Source of the DNA: 66-474 sp050737995
GTDB lineage: Bacteria > Pseudomonadota > Gammaproteobacteria > Xanthomonadales > Rhodanobacteraceae
Assembly (NCBI GenBank): GCA_050737995.1
Contig: JBOHYR010000127.1
Span: forward strand, 36,101 to 100,100
Length of the DNA stretch: 64,000 nucleotides
Direction of reading: 5' to 3'
A program made the translations under genes and the position numbers. Positions 1 through 10,307 of the stretch are shown piece by piece. Position 1 is the first letter of the stretch. Every line of letters begins with the position of its first letter. The notes beneath the pieces are model-generated. The model did no database searches and was not told the DNA's origin. It worked only from the letters and a program-made list of their open reading frames with translations.

Positions 1-438
1 CGCGGACAGCGATCCGAAGATCGCGTAGCCGTCGTCGGCGCCACCGCGACCGTACAGGCGATCGTCCTTCAGTACCGGCGTCCACGGCCCCAGCCCCTCG
101 CTCCAGCCGGTCATCTCGGGTTGCTTGTCGAGATGCCCGTACAGCAATACGCAATCGTCCGTGCGCGCTTCGCTGCCCGAAGCCGGCACCTCGATGAAGA
201 TCAGCGGGGTTCGGCCTTCCAGGCGCACGACTTCCAGAGCCGAACCGGGCATGGCCGCGAGCTTCGCACGCGCCCATTTCTCCATCAGCGCGACCGCGGC
301 TTCCATGTAACCGTGCGCCACCCAATCCTTGTCGAACATCGGCGACTTGTTGGGGATCTTGATGTACTCGGTGAGCTGCGGAACCACTTCGTCATCCCAC
401 AACTTGCCGATGAGCGATCGGGCCTTGCCGGCATCCAT
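1..438 (-). CDS. M20 family metallopeptidase, N-terminal part (cut by window edge)
   Basis: The gene starts with ATG at 438 on the minus strand and runs off the left edge, so only about 146 N-terminal residues are visible. The reading begins MDAGKARSLIGKLWDDEVVP. Two zinc-site motifs of the M20 peptidase clan are visible: YGHLDKQP (His102, Asp104) and GRGGADDGY (Asp135). M20 enzymes are di-zinc cytosolic peptidases that cleave dipeptides or N-acyl amino acids. The GHLDKQPEM wording resembles the CNDP-type dipeptidases often annotated simply as M20 peptidase. No signal peptide is seen, so a cytosolic enzyme is likely. The C-terminal dimerisation and second metal-binding parts lie outside the window, and substrate specificity cannot be judged. 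Confidence 0.85.
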   Translation of the reverse strand, partial: MDAGKARSLIGKLWDDEVVPQLTEYIKIPNKSPMFDKDWVAHGYMEAAVALMEKWARAKLAAMPGSALEVVRLEGRTPLIFIEVPASGSEARTDDCVLLYGHLDKQPEMTGWSEGLGPWTPVLKDDRLYGRGGADDGYAIFGSLSA

Positions 439-625
439 CTGGCGTACTCCTCAAACACGGTCAATCGCGCAGTCTAACAGCGACCGGGTAAGACAATTCC
501 GACACCACACGGGCCTGCCGCCCGACAAGACCGTGCAACGCACGCCGGCTGTGCCAGCGAGTATCGCGCGGCAAGCTGTTTCCACGCCCGCATACGGCGG
601 CGCGACTCACCAGAGGGTACCAATC

Positions 626-949
626 ATGTTCAAGAAAACGCTTGCCGCACTCGCACTCTGCTTCGCCTTCGCCCTGCCCGCATTCGCCGCGACTCCGGTC
701 AATATCAACAAGGCCGATGCGCAAACCATCGCCAACTCGCTGGACGGTATCGGCTTGGCCAAGGCTGAGGCCATCGTGGCTTACCGCAGCGCGCAGGGAC
801 CTTTCAAGAGCGTCGACGACGTCGGCAACGTCAAGGGCGTCGGAGAGAAGACCCTGACGCGCAACCGCGAGGCGATCCTCCTCACTGGCAGCACTAAAGC
901 GGCCAGTGCTCCTGAGTCAAAGCCCGCGCACCAACCGCGCAAGCACTGA
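626..949 (+). CDS. ComEA-like helix-hairpin-helix DNA-binding protein, secreted
   Basis: A 107-residue protein from ATG 626; a longer reading from 329 is possible, but the signal peptide places the start at 626. Residues 1-22 form a signal peptide ending in AFA before ATPVNINKADA. The mature part has the ComEA pattern: VNINKADAQTIANSLDGIGLA, then FKSVDDVGNVKGVGEKTL, which are two helix-hairpin-helix motifs with the GIG and GVG turns. In competent bacteria such proteins bind incoming double-stranded DNA in the periplasm. Similar short proteins are common in gammaproteobacteria without proof of a competence role. The C-terminus (about 20 residues rich in Lys, Ala and Pro) looks disordered. No competence genes lie next to it. 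Confidence 0.85.
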   Translation: MFKKTLAALALCFAFALPAFAATPVNINKADAQTIANSLDGIGLAKAEAIVAYRSAQGPFKSVDDVGNVKGVGEKTLTRNREAILLTGSTKAASAPESKPAHQPRKH

Positions 950-1148
950 TTGACTTTGCCACCGTGCCGGCCGGGCGCCGCAAGCGTCCGGACGGCATGA
1001 GCACCTGCGACGCCGCGCAGCAAACCGCCTCAACCATCTGATTCGACAACGCAAACCTGACCTCACACCATTCCCAACGCTCGAGACGAGGCGCGGGGAC
1101 ATCTCGGTAAACCGCTACACTTGCGCGCCCCATTGTGCAATTTCCGCT

Positions 1149-1610
1149 TTGATCCTGCCACGCTACCGCATCGCTCCTTCCTCCATTCCCGGCGCCGGCA
1201 AGGGCGTGTTCCTGGTAGAGCCGCTTCCGCGCGGACGCATCGCTGTCGCTCCGGACCGGATAGACCAGACATGGTCGTTCGCCGAGATCGTGTCCGACCC
1301 GGAACGTGCTGCCCTCCTGCACACGTCTGTACGCTGGTTCGAGGACCGCTACACACTTTCCCCGGACTGGCCGGACGAGTGTTATGTGAACCATAGCTTC
1401 GATGCGACCGGGCTGTGGTTGCTGGGATTCATCTTCGCCGCCCACGATCTCGATGCAGGTGCGGAATTGACGGTGGATTATCGACACCTTCTCTCTCCCG
1501 GGCAGCAAGAAGAATTCCGCGACGCCCGAACAGGCAAACAGATTGTCGGCTATAGCTGGAATGACAGCTTGCGCGTCGGCATCGACGCATTACGCCAGCT
1601 GCTTGACTGA
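1149..1610 (+). CDS. SET-domain protein (putative lysine methyltransferase)
   Basis: A 153-residue protein read from a TTG at 1149. An alternative start slightly downstream cannot be excluded. The first 20 residues contain SSIPGAGKGVFLVEPLPRG, the usual opening of a SET domain (an activating G-x-G-x-F strand). Further on is YVNHSF (the NHS motif that binds S-adenosylmethionine), then AAHDLDAGAELTVDY, matching the SET C-terminal motif in which the final Tyr is catalytic. SET proteins methylate protein lysines. Bacterial single-domain versions exist, but their targets are mostly unknown. The zinc-binding post-SET cysteines are not obvious. It overlaps the untranslated lead of the HutD-like gene and probably shares its direction of transcription. 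Confidence 0.72.
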   Translation: MILPRYRIAPSSIPGAGKGVFLVEPLPRGRIAVAPDRIDQTWSFAEIVSDPERAALLHTSVRWFEDRYTLSPDWPDECYVNHSFDATGLWLLGFIFAAHDLDAGAELTVDYRHLLSPGQQEEFRDARTGKQIVGYSWNDSLRVGIDALRQLLD

Positions 1611-1635
1611 GAGGCTGCAATCGCGCGTCGCTACC

Positions 1636-2217
1636 ATGACAGCCATGCCTGCCCTGCGCATCATTCCCCGTACCGAGCAACGCGACGAACCCTGGGCAAA
1701 CGGCACCGGCAGCACCACGGTGATACTGCGCGAACCCGACTGCGCCGATTGGATAGTTCGGGTCAGCGTCGCAAATGTGGATGACGATGGCCCGTTTTCA
1801 GAGCTCGCCGCCACCCGGCGCGTACTGGTGCCACTGGATGCCCCCATGGTGCTGCGCTTCCCCGACGGCGAGGAACGGCGCGCGGCGCGCTTCGGCGTGC
1901 TGCATTTCAGCGGATCTCCCGCGCCCATCGGCCTGCTGCCGGAAGGCGCTACCCGTGATTTCAACCTGATGTTGCGAGGCGTTACTCGTGGAGAAGTGCT
2001 TCCACGCACGCTGGTCGACTCGATGCTGCTGCCCGCCGAACTGGATGCCCGATGGTTGGTCTATATGGTCGCTGGTCATGCAGGGCTGCACACAGGTATG
2101 ACGCCGGGTATCGTGTTGGACCCGCAGGACGCCGTACTGGTCACGCCGGACGGCACGGCAACCCGAACCATTCTCACGGGGGCGGGCGAAATCGTGCTCG
2201 TCAAGTTGTACGCTTGA
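1636..2217 (+). CDS. HutD/Ves family protein
   Basis: A 193-residue reading from ATG 1636 (a second ATG at 1645 is equally possible). The sequence starts PALRIIPRTEQRDEPWANG and contains RVSVANVDDDGPFSELAATRRVLVPL, the typical opening of HutD: a W-x-N-G-G/T motif followed by R(V/I)S-A-x-V-x-x-D-G-P-F-S. HutD proteins are bicupins found near histidine-utilisation genes and are thought to tune that pathway, but no enzymatic activity is established. A hutG-like gene lies 20 kb away at 22.2-23.0 kb, so the hut genes, if functional, are dispersed here. It is followed 31 bases later by the response regulator. Confidence 0.78.
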   Translation: MTAMPALRIIPRTEQRDEPWANGTGSTTVILREPDCADWIVRVSVANVDDDGPFSELAATRRVLVPLDAPMVLRFPDGEERRAARFGVLHFSGSPAPIGLLPEGATRDFNLMLRGVTRGEVLPRTLVDSMLLPAELDARWLVYMVAGHAGLHTGMTPGIVLDPQDAVLVTPDGTATRTILTGAGEIVLVKLYA

Positions 2218-2248
2218 CGCCATTCCCACTCCATCCGGCGGCCTCGAC

Positions 2249-2923
2249 ATGCGGATATTGATAGTCGAAGACGATGCAGCCATTGCGGACGCGGTCTGCG
2301 CTTCACTGGAACGCGCCGGTCATGCCGTCGATCGCCTGGCCAACGGGAAATCCGCAACCGCGGCGCTCCAGGAGCACGCGTTCGCCCTTGTCGTGCTCGA
2401 TCTTGGCCTGCCGGGTGAAGACGGTACTGAAGTGTTGCGTCGAATGCGATCTGCCCACAATCGCATTCCCGTTCTCATCATTACCGCACGCGAGGAAGTG
2501 GATCTGCGCGTCCATACCCTGGATTTGGGCGCGGACGATTACCTGGTGAAACCCTTCAGTCTCGCCGAATTCGACGCACGCGTACGCGCGTTGCTGCGGC
2601 GCCAGAGCAATGGCGGCGTACCCACCCTGCAATTGGGCAAACTGTCCATCGATCTGGCTGGTCGCCGCGTGCTGCTGGGCGACCAGCCACTGGACCTGAC
2701 CGCGCGCGAATTTGCGCTACTCGAGGTACTGGCGTCGCGCCATGACCGAGTCACTCCGCGCGAACACGTCATCGAGGCATTGTGCACCTGGAATGATGCG
2801 CTCACCGACAACGGCCTCGATATCGCCGTTTATCGCCTGCGGCGCAAACTGGCCGACAGCGGCGTGAACCTGCGCACCGTTCGTGGACTCGGCTATCTGC
2901 TCGAGGCCGACGATGATCCGTAA
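2249..2923 (+). CDS. OmpR-family response regulator (TctD-like)
   Basis: A 224-residue protein with an N-terminal receiver domain and a C-terminal winged-helix DNA-binding domain. The phosphoacceptor is Asp51 in LVVLDLGLPGEDG. The acidic pair is in ILIVEDDAA (residues 3-11), and the conserved Lys101 lies in GADDYLVKPF. The C-terminal half reads LDLTAREFALLEVLA and later VYRLRRKL, the usual recognition-helix region of OmpR proteins. Its stop codon overlaps the start of the histidine kinase gene (ATG at 2913 lies inside its last codons), so the two form a translationally coupled pair. The partner has a TctE-type sensor region, hence the TctD label. The stimulus and target genes cannot be read from the sequence. 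Confidence 0.93.
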   Translation: MRILIVEDDAAIADAVCASLERAGHAVDRLANGKSATAALQEHAFALVVLDLGLPGEDGTEVLRRMRSAHNRIPVLIITAREEVDLRVHTLDLGADDYLVKPFSLAEFDARVRALLRRQSNGGVPTLQLGKLSIDLAGRRVLLGDQPLDLTAREFALLEVLASRHDRVTPREHVIEALCTWNDALTDNGLDIAVYRLRRKLADSGVNLRTVRGLGYLLEADDDP

Positions 2924-4301
2924 CCCGAGCCTGCGTCGCCGCCTGTTGCTGTTCGTGTCGGTGCCGCTGCTGGCGGTGCTGATCGGAGGCGGCGTCATCA
3001 ACTACGTGATCGGCCTGCATTACGCCAACAAGGTGTACGACCGCTGGCTGCTGAACAGCGCGAACGCAATGGGCGACATGGTCAACAGCGATGCCGGTCG
3101 CAACGAACTCAGCGAGCAGGCTCGCATCCTGTTGCGGTTCTCGGTGAACGACCGCAACATCTTCGCCGTGCGCAGCCTGCGCTATGGCGTACTGGCGGGC
3201 GACCAGGATCTGCCCCAGCCCAACCCGAAAGCATCGAACAGCCAGCCGATCTTCACGAACTTCACCGACCAAGGCCGGGCGATGCGCATGGCCTCGGTGT
3301 TCCTCGGCAACAAGGCCGACCCCGGCGATGTGCTGGTGATCTCCACTGCCGAATCCGTGCGCAGCCGCAAAGCGCTCGCGCGCGAACTCCTGCTGTCCAC
3401 TGCACCGATCGAATTGCTGCTGATCTGCGCCGCCATGGTATTGGTGTGGCTTGGCATCAACCGTGGGCTGCGCGTGCTCGATCCACTCGCCCAGGAAATC
3501 CGGATGCGCGATGTCGGAGATCTCTCACCGCTGCGCACCATCGACGCACCCCTTGAAGTCCAGCCGCTTGTAGCCACGATCGATGCACTCCTCAGCCGCC
3601 TCGACCGAATGCTGCGCCAGCAGCAACGCTTCATTGCCGATGCCGCCCACCAGTTGCGTACCCCACTCGCGGGACTGCGCCTGCAAGCAGAACGTGCACT
3701 TGCCGATTCGCGCCCGGAAAGCGTTCGCGAGGCGTTGATCCACGTCGAACGATTGTCTGCTGGCACGGCACGGGCGGCCGGCCAGTTGCTGGCGCTCGCG
3801 CGTGCCCAGGCACCCGACGAATCGCTGGGGGTAGCGGTGCCGCTCGACCTCGCGGCGGTGGTCCGCGATGAGGTGGCCGCGCGTGTGCCCGATTCCATCG
3901 CCCGCGGGATCGACCTCGGCTACCAAGGCCCAGAGCACGGCGTCACCCTCATCGGCGACTCGGTTTTGCTGCGCGAAATGCTCGGCAACCTCATCGACAA
4001 CGCGGCACGTTACGGCAACCGCGGCGACGCCGTTATCACGGTCGGAGTGCAGGTCGACGATGATCGCGGCTGCGTTCTGAGCGTGCAGGACAACGGCCCG
4101 GGCGTGGCACTGGAACTGGTACCACGCTTGGGGGAACGTTTCTTCCGCGTGGTCGGCAATGGCCACGAAGGTACCGGTCTCGGACTTGCGATCGTGCGCG
4201 AAATTGCAGAGCGTCACGGTGCCGACCTGACGTTCGTCAACCACACCGATCCTCACGGACTGCGTGTGGAAATCCGGTTCCCGCCAACCGCGACAAGCTG
4301 A
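2913..4301 (+). CDS. Sensor histidine kinase, TctE-type
   Basis: 462 residues from ATG 2913; the preceding in-frame TTG at 2883 lies deep inside the regulator gene and is less likely. One membrane helix is at about residues 10-32, followed by the YDRWLLNSANAMGD segment typical of the TctE (2CSK_N) periplasmic domain, and a second helix is at about 168-185. A HAMP-like linker leads to the dimerisation domain with His246 in IADAAHQLRTPLAGL. The ATPase domain shows NLIDNAARYG (N box), VQDNGPGV (G1) and GTGLGLAIV (G2). It would phosphorylate the overlapping response regulator. TctDE-type systems often control uptake of carboxylic acids, but no transporter lies beside it, so that role is only a family hint. 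Confidence 0.93.
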   Translation: MIRNPSLRRRLLLFVSVPLLAVLIGGGVINYVIGLHYANKVYDRWLLNSANAMGDMVNSDAGRNELSEQARILLRFSVNDRNIFAVRSLRYGVLAGDQDLPQPNPKASNSQPIFTNFTDQGRAMRMASVFLGNKADPGDVLVISTAESVRSRKALARELLLSTAPIELLLICAAMVLVWLGINRGLRVLDPLAQEIRMRDVGDLSPLRTIDAPLEVQPLVATIDALLSRLDRMLRQQQRFIADAAHQLRTPLAGLRLQAERALADSRPESVREALIHVERLSAGTARAAGQLLALARAQAPDESLGVAVPLDLAAVVRDEVAARVPDSIARGIDLGYQGPEHGVTLIGDSVLLREMLGNLIDNAARYGNRGDAVITVGVQVDDDRGCVLSVQDNGPGVALELVPRLGERFFRVVGNGHEGTGLGLAIVREIAERHGADLTFVNHTDPHGLRVEIRFPPTATS

Positions 4302-4339
4302 TTCCGCGCTCGAAGCGGCTATTGGCGAAGTCAGGCCAC

Positions 4340-4360
4340 GGAGCTCTTTGCCATGGACGG
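4340..4360. repeat. 21-bp repeat, copy 1 (intergenic)
   Basis: A 21-base string starting GGAGCTCTTTG and containing CCATGGACGG recurs without mismatch at 35017-35037 inside purK. It lies in the 142-base gap between the histidine kinase gene and the Rieske gene, where no other feature was recognised. An exact 21-base match within 64 kb is not expected by chance, so this is probably part of a dispersed repeat. Confidence 0.7.
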
Positions 4361-4443
4361 TCGCTTTGAAGGCCGTTCAGATGTGCAATGACCGAGGATC
4401 GACAAACGCGGACTTCGATGCGAAGACGCAGCAATCAGGGCGA

Positions 4444-4764
4444 TCAATTTCTATCGTCGCACGTATAGATCACACCATCTTCCACTCTTACCGGAAAACT
4501 CGCGATTGGTTCGGTTGCGGGCGCCTGTTTGACCGCGCCCGTGCGCACGTCGAATCGCGCGCCGTGGCGTGGGCACTCGACCTCGAAACCACAAATCTCG
4601 CCACCCGCCAGCTCACCACCGTCGTGGGTGCACGTGTCCTCGATCGCATACAGGTTGCCCTCGAGGTTGTACACCGCGATGGCGGTCTCGTCGTCCCAGA
4701 CCACCTTAAACTCTCCAGGCAGCAATTCGACTTCCTCGCAGACTTTCACCCAGTTCTCGTCCAT
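4444..4764 (-). CDS. Rieske-type non-haem ferredoxin of the SUF operon
   Basis: A 106-residue protein from ATG 4764 (a TTG precedes it). An AGGA lies a suitable distance upstream. The Rieske [2Fe-2S] ligands are plain: DTCTHDG (Cys-x-His) and ECPRHGARFD (Cys-x-x-His). The protein stands alone, without an oxygenase subunit nearby, and is the last gene of the suf operon, 13 bases after the acetyltransferase gene. Such small Rieske ferredoxins are frequent at the end of suf operons in proteobacteria. They may deliver electrons during cluster assembly, or may simply be co-regulated clients. The redox partner is unknown. Confidence 0.88.
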   Translation of the reverse strand: MDENWVKVCEEVELLPGEFKVVWDDETAIAVYNLEGNLYAIEDTCTHDGGELAGGEICGFEVECPRHGARFDVRTGAVKQAPATEPIASFPVRVEDGVIYTCDDRN

Positions 4765-4777
4765 CAAAGGGTCCTGT

Positions 4778-5385
4778 TCAACGGTGTTTCCGCGAAAACC
4801 CGGAATCCAGCGTGTTTGTCATGTTGTTCGCGCGCAATGGTTTTGGATAAAGCTCCTTGACGAGCCACTCAAAGCGCAAATCATCGCGCTTCGGAATGCC
4901 GAACCGCGCATCGCCATACGGAAACGGCCGATACTCGCCGGTGCGGCGATAGCCACGCCGTTCGTACCATGCGATGAGTTCCGTGCGCACGTCGATGACC
5001 GCCATACGCATCGTGTGGCAGTGCCATTCTTCGCGCGCGACGCGTTCGGCCTCCACGAGCAGTGCACGGCCGGTGCCATTGCCCTGTGCCTCTGGGCGCA
5101 CCGAAAACATCCCGAAATAACCGACCGGCGAGTCATTGATTTCCTGCCTCTCGATGAAGCAGCAAGCCAGGATCTGTCCGTCGCGCTCAGCCAGCAGCAG
5201 TCTCCCGTGCGAGCGCATCGCCAATTCAGCGACTTCATGCGGGTCGGTACGCTGGCCACTCAGTAGATCCGCTTCAGTGGTCCACCCGACACGGCTGGCA
5301 TCGCCACGATAAGCCGATTCGGTCAGCGCGACGATCGCCTCGACATCCGCGGCTGCCGCCGCTCGAAAGCACAGCACGCCTGCCG

Positions 5386-5389
<4 letters not shown>
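4778..5389 (-). CDS. GNAT family N-acetyltransferase
   Basis: 203 residues from ATG 5389. The longer reading from 5518 was rejected because this ATG forms a 4-base ATGA overlap with the sufS stop codon, indicating translational coupling. The fold is recognisable from the N-terminal strand/helix LCFRAAAAADVEAIVALTE, the acetyl-CoA motif FSVRPEAQGNGTGRALL (Q-x-x-G-x-G type), and the late WYERRGYRRTGEYRPFP strand-helix. The substrate is unknown. GNAT genes of this sort occur within suf operons of Xanthomonadales, which suggests a role connected with iron-sulfur metabolism or simply co-expression under iron or oxidative stress. Confidence 0.85.
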
Positions 5390-6638
<1,249 letters not shown>

Positions 6639-6642
<4 letters not shown>

Positions 6643-7961
6643 GCCGCAACCTCAGGCAATTGTCCGATCAGCAACGCTTCGCACTGCTCGCGCAACGGTG
6701 CAGGCTGGATGCCTTCCAGCGTCACCGCGCAAAACGCGTGCACCAGCATCCGCCGCGCGACATCCAGCGAAATGCCACGCGAGCGCAGGTAGAACAACAC
6801 GTTTTCGTCGAGCTGGCCGACCGTCGCACCATGGTTGGCCTTGACCTCGTCGGCGTAAATCTCCAGTGCCGGCCGGGTATCGATCTCGGCGGCCTGAGAG
6901 AGCAGCAGGTTCTTGTTGTAGAAGCTGCCATCGGCGCCATCGGCCCCCGGCAATACCAGGATCCGCCCATGTACGACGCCACTCGCACGGTCGTCCGCGA
7001 CGCCACGCCACAATGCATTGCTCGCGGTGTCGCGCCCGCGATGGGTGACCAGCACTTCGGTGTCGGAATGCTGGCAACCATGCAGCACGAACGCACCGCG
7101 GCTGTCGAAGCGCGAGCGCGCACCCGCGAGGTCGACCCGGAGCTCGTGGCGTGCGAGCTTGCCGCCCAACTCCAGCGCATGAAAATCGACTACTGCATCG
7201 TCGTGCAATTGGATGTCACTGCGACGCAACAGGGTCGCACCGGCACCCGCGCACTGGACGCTGACCCAGTCGAGGTGTGCCTGCTCACGCAAGTTGATCT
7301 CGCGCACCAGGTTTGCCAAATGGCCGCTCGTCGCGTCGCTGGCATGGTGTTCGACGACTTGGAGACTCGAGCCCTCGCCGAGTTCAATCAGGCTGCGCAG
7401 ATGCCATGCCGTGGCGCTTTCCGCCGAGACCCCGACATGCACCAGGTGCAGCGGTTCGGTGACCCGCACGCCAGCGGCGACACGCACGATCACGCCATCC
7501 GCGGCGAGCGCACGGTTCAACAGGGTAAAACCGTCGTCCTCATCGTCTTTGCGCGCGCCCAACAGAAAGCGCAGCGGTTCAGGTTGTTGGCGCAGCGCCG
7601 ATGACAGGGGTTGCAACGTGACACCTTCCGGTAACGCCTTCAGTCGCGAAAGATCGGCACGAAACGTGCCATTGACGAATACCACGCATGAATGGTCCCG
7701 CGCTGTCAGCGGCAACAACGCTTCCGGCACCGGACGGGTCGCCGCCTCGCCGTCGCGGGCCGCGTACTGGCGCTGCGCCAGCGCGCGCAGCGTCGTGTAC
7801 TTCCACAGTTCGTTGCGGGTTGTCGGCAGGCCGCGTTCCACGAAAGTCTGCAATGCCTCGCGCCGCGCGGTATCCAGCCACGCAAGCCCGCTGCCCGGCA
7901 CCCGAATGGCCGCAGCGGCCTGCATCGATTCGGCAAAGGGTGTCGTCATGGCGACGCTCAC
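6639..7961 (-). CDS. sufD: Fe-S cluster assembly protein SufD
   Basis: A 440-residue SufD, the beta-helix partner of SufB in the SufBC2D scaffold. It shows the family's C-terminal motif with ANHGATVGQLDENVLFYLRS, in which His and Glu/Asp residues are conserved at the SufB-SufD interface. The start is a GTG at 7961 overlapping the sufC stop (GTGA). An in-frame ATG at 7949 is the alternative. The reading is intact. It is expressed from the rrf2-sufBCDS operon and is cytosolic. Confidence 0.95.
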
Positions 7962-8722
7962 GCCTGCGCCTCCAACGGCGCGCGGTCGCGCACCCAGGCA
8001 TAACCGTGCGATTCGAGCTCCTGCGCAAGTTGCGCATCACCGCTCTCGACGATGCGGCCACCATCGAGCACGTGCACGAAATCCGGCACGACGTAGTCCA
8101 GCAAACGTTGATAGTGTGTAATCACGAGAAATGCCCGCTCCGGCGAACGCAGCGCATTCACGCCGGCGGCCACCTGCTTCAGCGCATCGATGTCTAGGCC
8201 GGAGTCGGTCTCGTCCATGATTGCGATACGCGGCTCTAGCAATGCCATCTGGAACACTTCGTTGCGCTTCTTCTCGCCACCGCTGAAACCTTCGTTGACC
8301 GCGCGGTTCAACAGTTCAGGCGTCATGCTCATTTCCTTGACCTTGCCGCGCACCAATTTCAGGAACTGCATCGAATCGAGCTCATCCTCGCCGCGCGACT
8401 TGCGCTGCGCGTTCAAGGCCGCGCGCAGGAAATAGGTGTTGTTGACGCCGGGGATTTCGACCGGGTACTGGAACGCGAGGAACATACCAGCGGCGGCGCG
8501 GACCTCTGGATCCATTTCCAGCAGGTTCGCGCCATCGAAGGTCACGGACCCTTCGGTGACTTCGTAACCGGGCCGACCGGCCAGCACATTGCCGAGCGTG
8601 GACTTGCCCGCGCCGTTCGGACCCATGAGCGCGTGCACTTCGCCGGCATTCACTTCCAGCGACAGGCCTTTCAGGATTTCCTTGCCGGCGACGCGGGCAT
8701 GGAGATTTTTTATTTTCAGCAT
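7958..8722 (-). CDS. sufC: Fe-S cluster assembly ATPase SufC
   Basis: An ABC-type ATPase of the SufBC2D complex, 254 residues when read from the second ATG at 8722. Two ATGs lie six bases apart (8728 and 8722). The AGGA motif abuts the first but sits about six bases before the second, and the second gives MLKIKNLHARVAGKEILKG, matching the usual SufC N-terminus, so 8722 is preferred. The Walker A motif is GPNGAGKST, the ABC signature FSGGEKKRNE, and the Walker B region IAIMDETDSGLD. Its ATP-driven movement opens the SufB-SufD interface for cluster building. The stop overlaps the sufD GTG start. Confidence 0.96.
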   Translation of the reverse strand: MLKIKNLHARVAGKEILKGLSLEVNAGEVHALMGPNGAGKSTLGNVLAGRPGYEVTEGSVTFDGANLLEMDPEVRAAAGMFLAFQYPVEIPGVNNTYFLRAALNAQRKSRGEDELDSMQFLKLVRGKVKEMSMTPELLNRAVNEGFSGGEKKRNEVFQMALLEPRIAIMDETDSGLDIDALKQVAAGVNALRSPERAFLVITHYQRLLDYVVPDFVHVLDGGRIVESGDAQLAQELESHGYAWVRDRAPLEAQA

Positions 8723-8744
8723 GTTCATTCCTGACGTTGAGCTC

Positions 8745-8856
8745 CTCACCCATAGGGAAAGGAATTGGGATGAGGGTCCGCCAAACCGGCGATGTGTCGC
8801 CACGACAGTACCCTCTCCGCCCTTCGGGCTCCTTCTCCCGAAGGGAGAAGGGAAAA
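8745..8856. repeat. Intergenic repeat of the CCCTCTCC/CTTCGGG type between sufB and sufC
   Basis: The sufB-sufC gap (about 130 bases) is filled by a sequence that begins CTCACCCATAGGG. It later contains the complementary arms CCCTTCGGGCTCC and TTCTCCCGAAGGGAGAAGGG, which can fold into hairpins. This GC-rich, C-tract type of element is widespread between genes in Xanthomonadales. It interrupts an otherwise tightly packed operon and could act as an mRNA stabiliser or processing site. That role is inference. Confidence 0.6.
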
Positions 8857-10296
8857 TCAGCCGATAGCGCCTTCCAGAGAGACCTCCAGCAATTTCTTGG
8901 CTTCCACCGCGAACTCCATCGGCAACTCGCGGAACACCTGCTTGCAGAAGCCGTCGACGATCATCGACACCGCGTCTTCCTCGCCAATGCCGCGCGAGCG
9001 GCAATAGAACAACTGGTCGTCGGAAATCTTCGACGTCGTCGCTTCGTGCTCGACGACCGCGGTCGGATTTTTCACTTCCATGTACGGGAAGGTGTGCGAG
9101 CCGCAGCGCTTGCCGATAAGGATGGAATCGCAGCGGGTGTGGTTGCGCGCATTGACCGCACCCTTCTCCACCTTGACCAGACCGCGGTAACTGTTCTGGC
9201 TGCGCCCCGCGCTGATTCCCTTGGACACGATCTTGGATTTGGTGTCGCGGCCGATGTGGACCATCTTGGTACCGGTATCGGCCTGCTGGAAGTTGTGGGT
9301 CAACGCGACCGAATGAAACTCGCCCACCGACCGGTCGCCACGCAGCACGCAGCTCGGGTATTTCCAGGTAATCGCCGAACCGGTCTCGACCTGGGTCCAG
9401 GTAATGCGCGAATCGTCGCCACGGCATTCGCCACGCTTGGTGACGAAGTTGTAGATGCCGCCCTTGCCGTTCTCGTCGCCGGGGTACCAGTTCTGCACCG
9501 TCGAATACTTGATGCTGGCTCGTTCCAACGCTATCAGTTCCACCACTGCAGCGTGCAACTGGTTTTCGTCGCGCATCGGCGCGGTGCAGCCTTCGAGATA
9601 GGACACGACCGAATCTTCTTCGGCAATGATGAGCGTGCGCTCGAACTGACCGGTGTGGCCCGCATTGATGCGGAAATAAGTGGACAGTTCCATCGGGCAA
9701 CGCACACCCTTCGGGATGAACACGAACGAGCCGTCCGAAAACACCGCCGAATTCAGCGCCGCAAAGAAATTGTCGCCCTGCGGCACCACCGAACCCAGGT
9801 ATTGGCGTACCAGTTCGCCATGCTCGCGGATCGCCTCGCTCATCGAACAGAAGATCACGCCGACCTTGGCGAGTTGTTCGCGCGCGGTATTGGCGACCGA
9901 CACCGAATCGAATACCGCGTCCACCGCGACGCCGGCCAATTTGGCACGCTCGTGCAGCGGCACGCCCAGCTTGTCGTAGGTTTCGAGCAACTTGGGATCG
10001 ACTTCGGCCAGCGACTTCGGTTTGTTCTTGGGCGCCGAGTAGTAACTGATCGCCTGGAAGTCGATCGGCGACAGCTTCACATGCGCCCAGTTCGGCTGTT
10101 TCATGGTCAGCCAGTGGCGATAGGCCGACAGACGCCATTCGATCATCCACTGCGGCTCTTCCTTGAGGGCCGAAAGCGCGCGGATGGTGTCCTCGTCCAG
10201 CCCAGGTGGCAAACTGTGCGATTCGATGTCAGTGACGAAGCCCGCGTCGTAGCGGCGCGACAACGCGGCCTGAACTTCACTGGGTTGGGTTGCCAT
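8857..10296 (-). CDS. sufB: Fe-S cluster assembly scaffold SufB
   Basis: 479 residues from ATG 10296, which is preceded by GGGAG eight bases upstream; the longer reading to 10470 overlaps the regulator gene and was rejected. It is the main scaffold subunit on which [2Fe-2S]/[4Fe-4S] clusters form. Typical SufB blocks are visible: VPLHERAKLAGVAVDAVFDS, IPKGVRCPMELSTYFRIN, and the C-terminal GSHTFPYMEVKN followed by SRGIGEEDAVSMIVDGFCK. The conserved catalytic Cys lies in KRGECRGDDSRITWTQVETG. It is the first structural gene after the Rrf2 regulator, with only 11 bases between them, so it is almost certainly autoregulated together with it. Confidence 0.97.
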   Translation of the reverse strand: MATQPSEVQAALSRRYDAGFVTDIESHSLPPGLDEDTIRALSALKEEPQWMIEWRLSAYRHWLTMKQPNWAHVKLSPIDFQAISYYSAPKNKPKSLAEVDPKLLETYDKLGVPLHERAKLAGVAVDAVFDSVSVANTAREQLAKVGVIFCSMSEAIREHGELVRQYLGSVVPQGDNFFAALNSAVFSDGSFVFIPKGVRCPMELSTYFRINAGHTGQFERTLIIAEEDSVVSYLEGCTAPMRDENQLHAAVVELIALERASIKYSTVQNWYPGDENGKGGIYNFVTKRGECRGDDSRITWTQVETGSAITWKYPSCVLRGDRSVGEFHSVALTHNFQQADTGTKMVHIGRDTKSKIVSKGISAGRSQNSYRGLVKVEKGAVNARNHTRCDSILIGKRCGSHTFPYMEVKNPTAVVEHEATTSKISDDQLFYCRSRGIGEEDAVSMIVDGFCKQVFRELPMEFAVEAKKLLEVSLEGAIG

Positions 10297-10307
10297 GGTT
10301 TTCTCCC

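Noticed and set aside
7958..10150. A single long frame spanning sufC and most of sufB
   Set aside because: The SufC sequence is real but the frame upstream of 8728 is a shadow of sufB, which is read in another frame with all its motifs.
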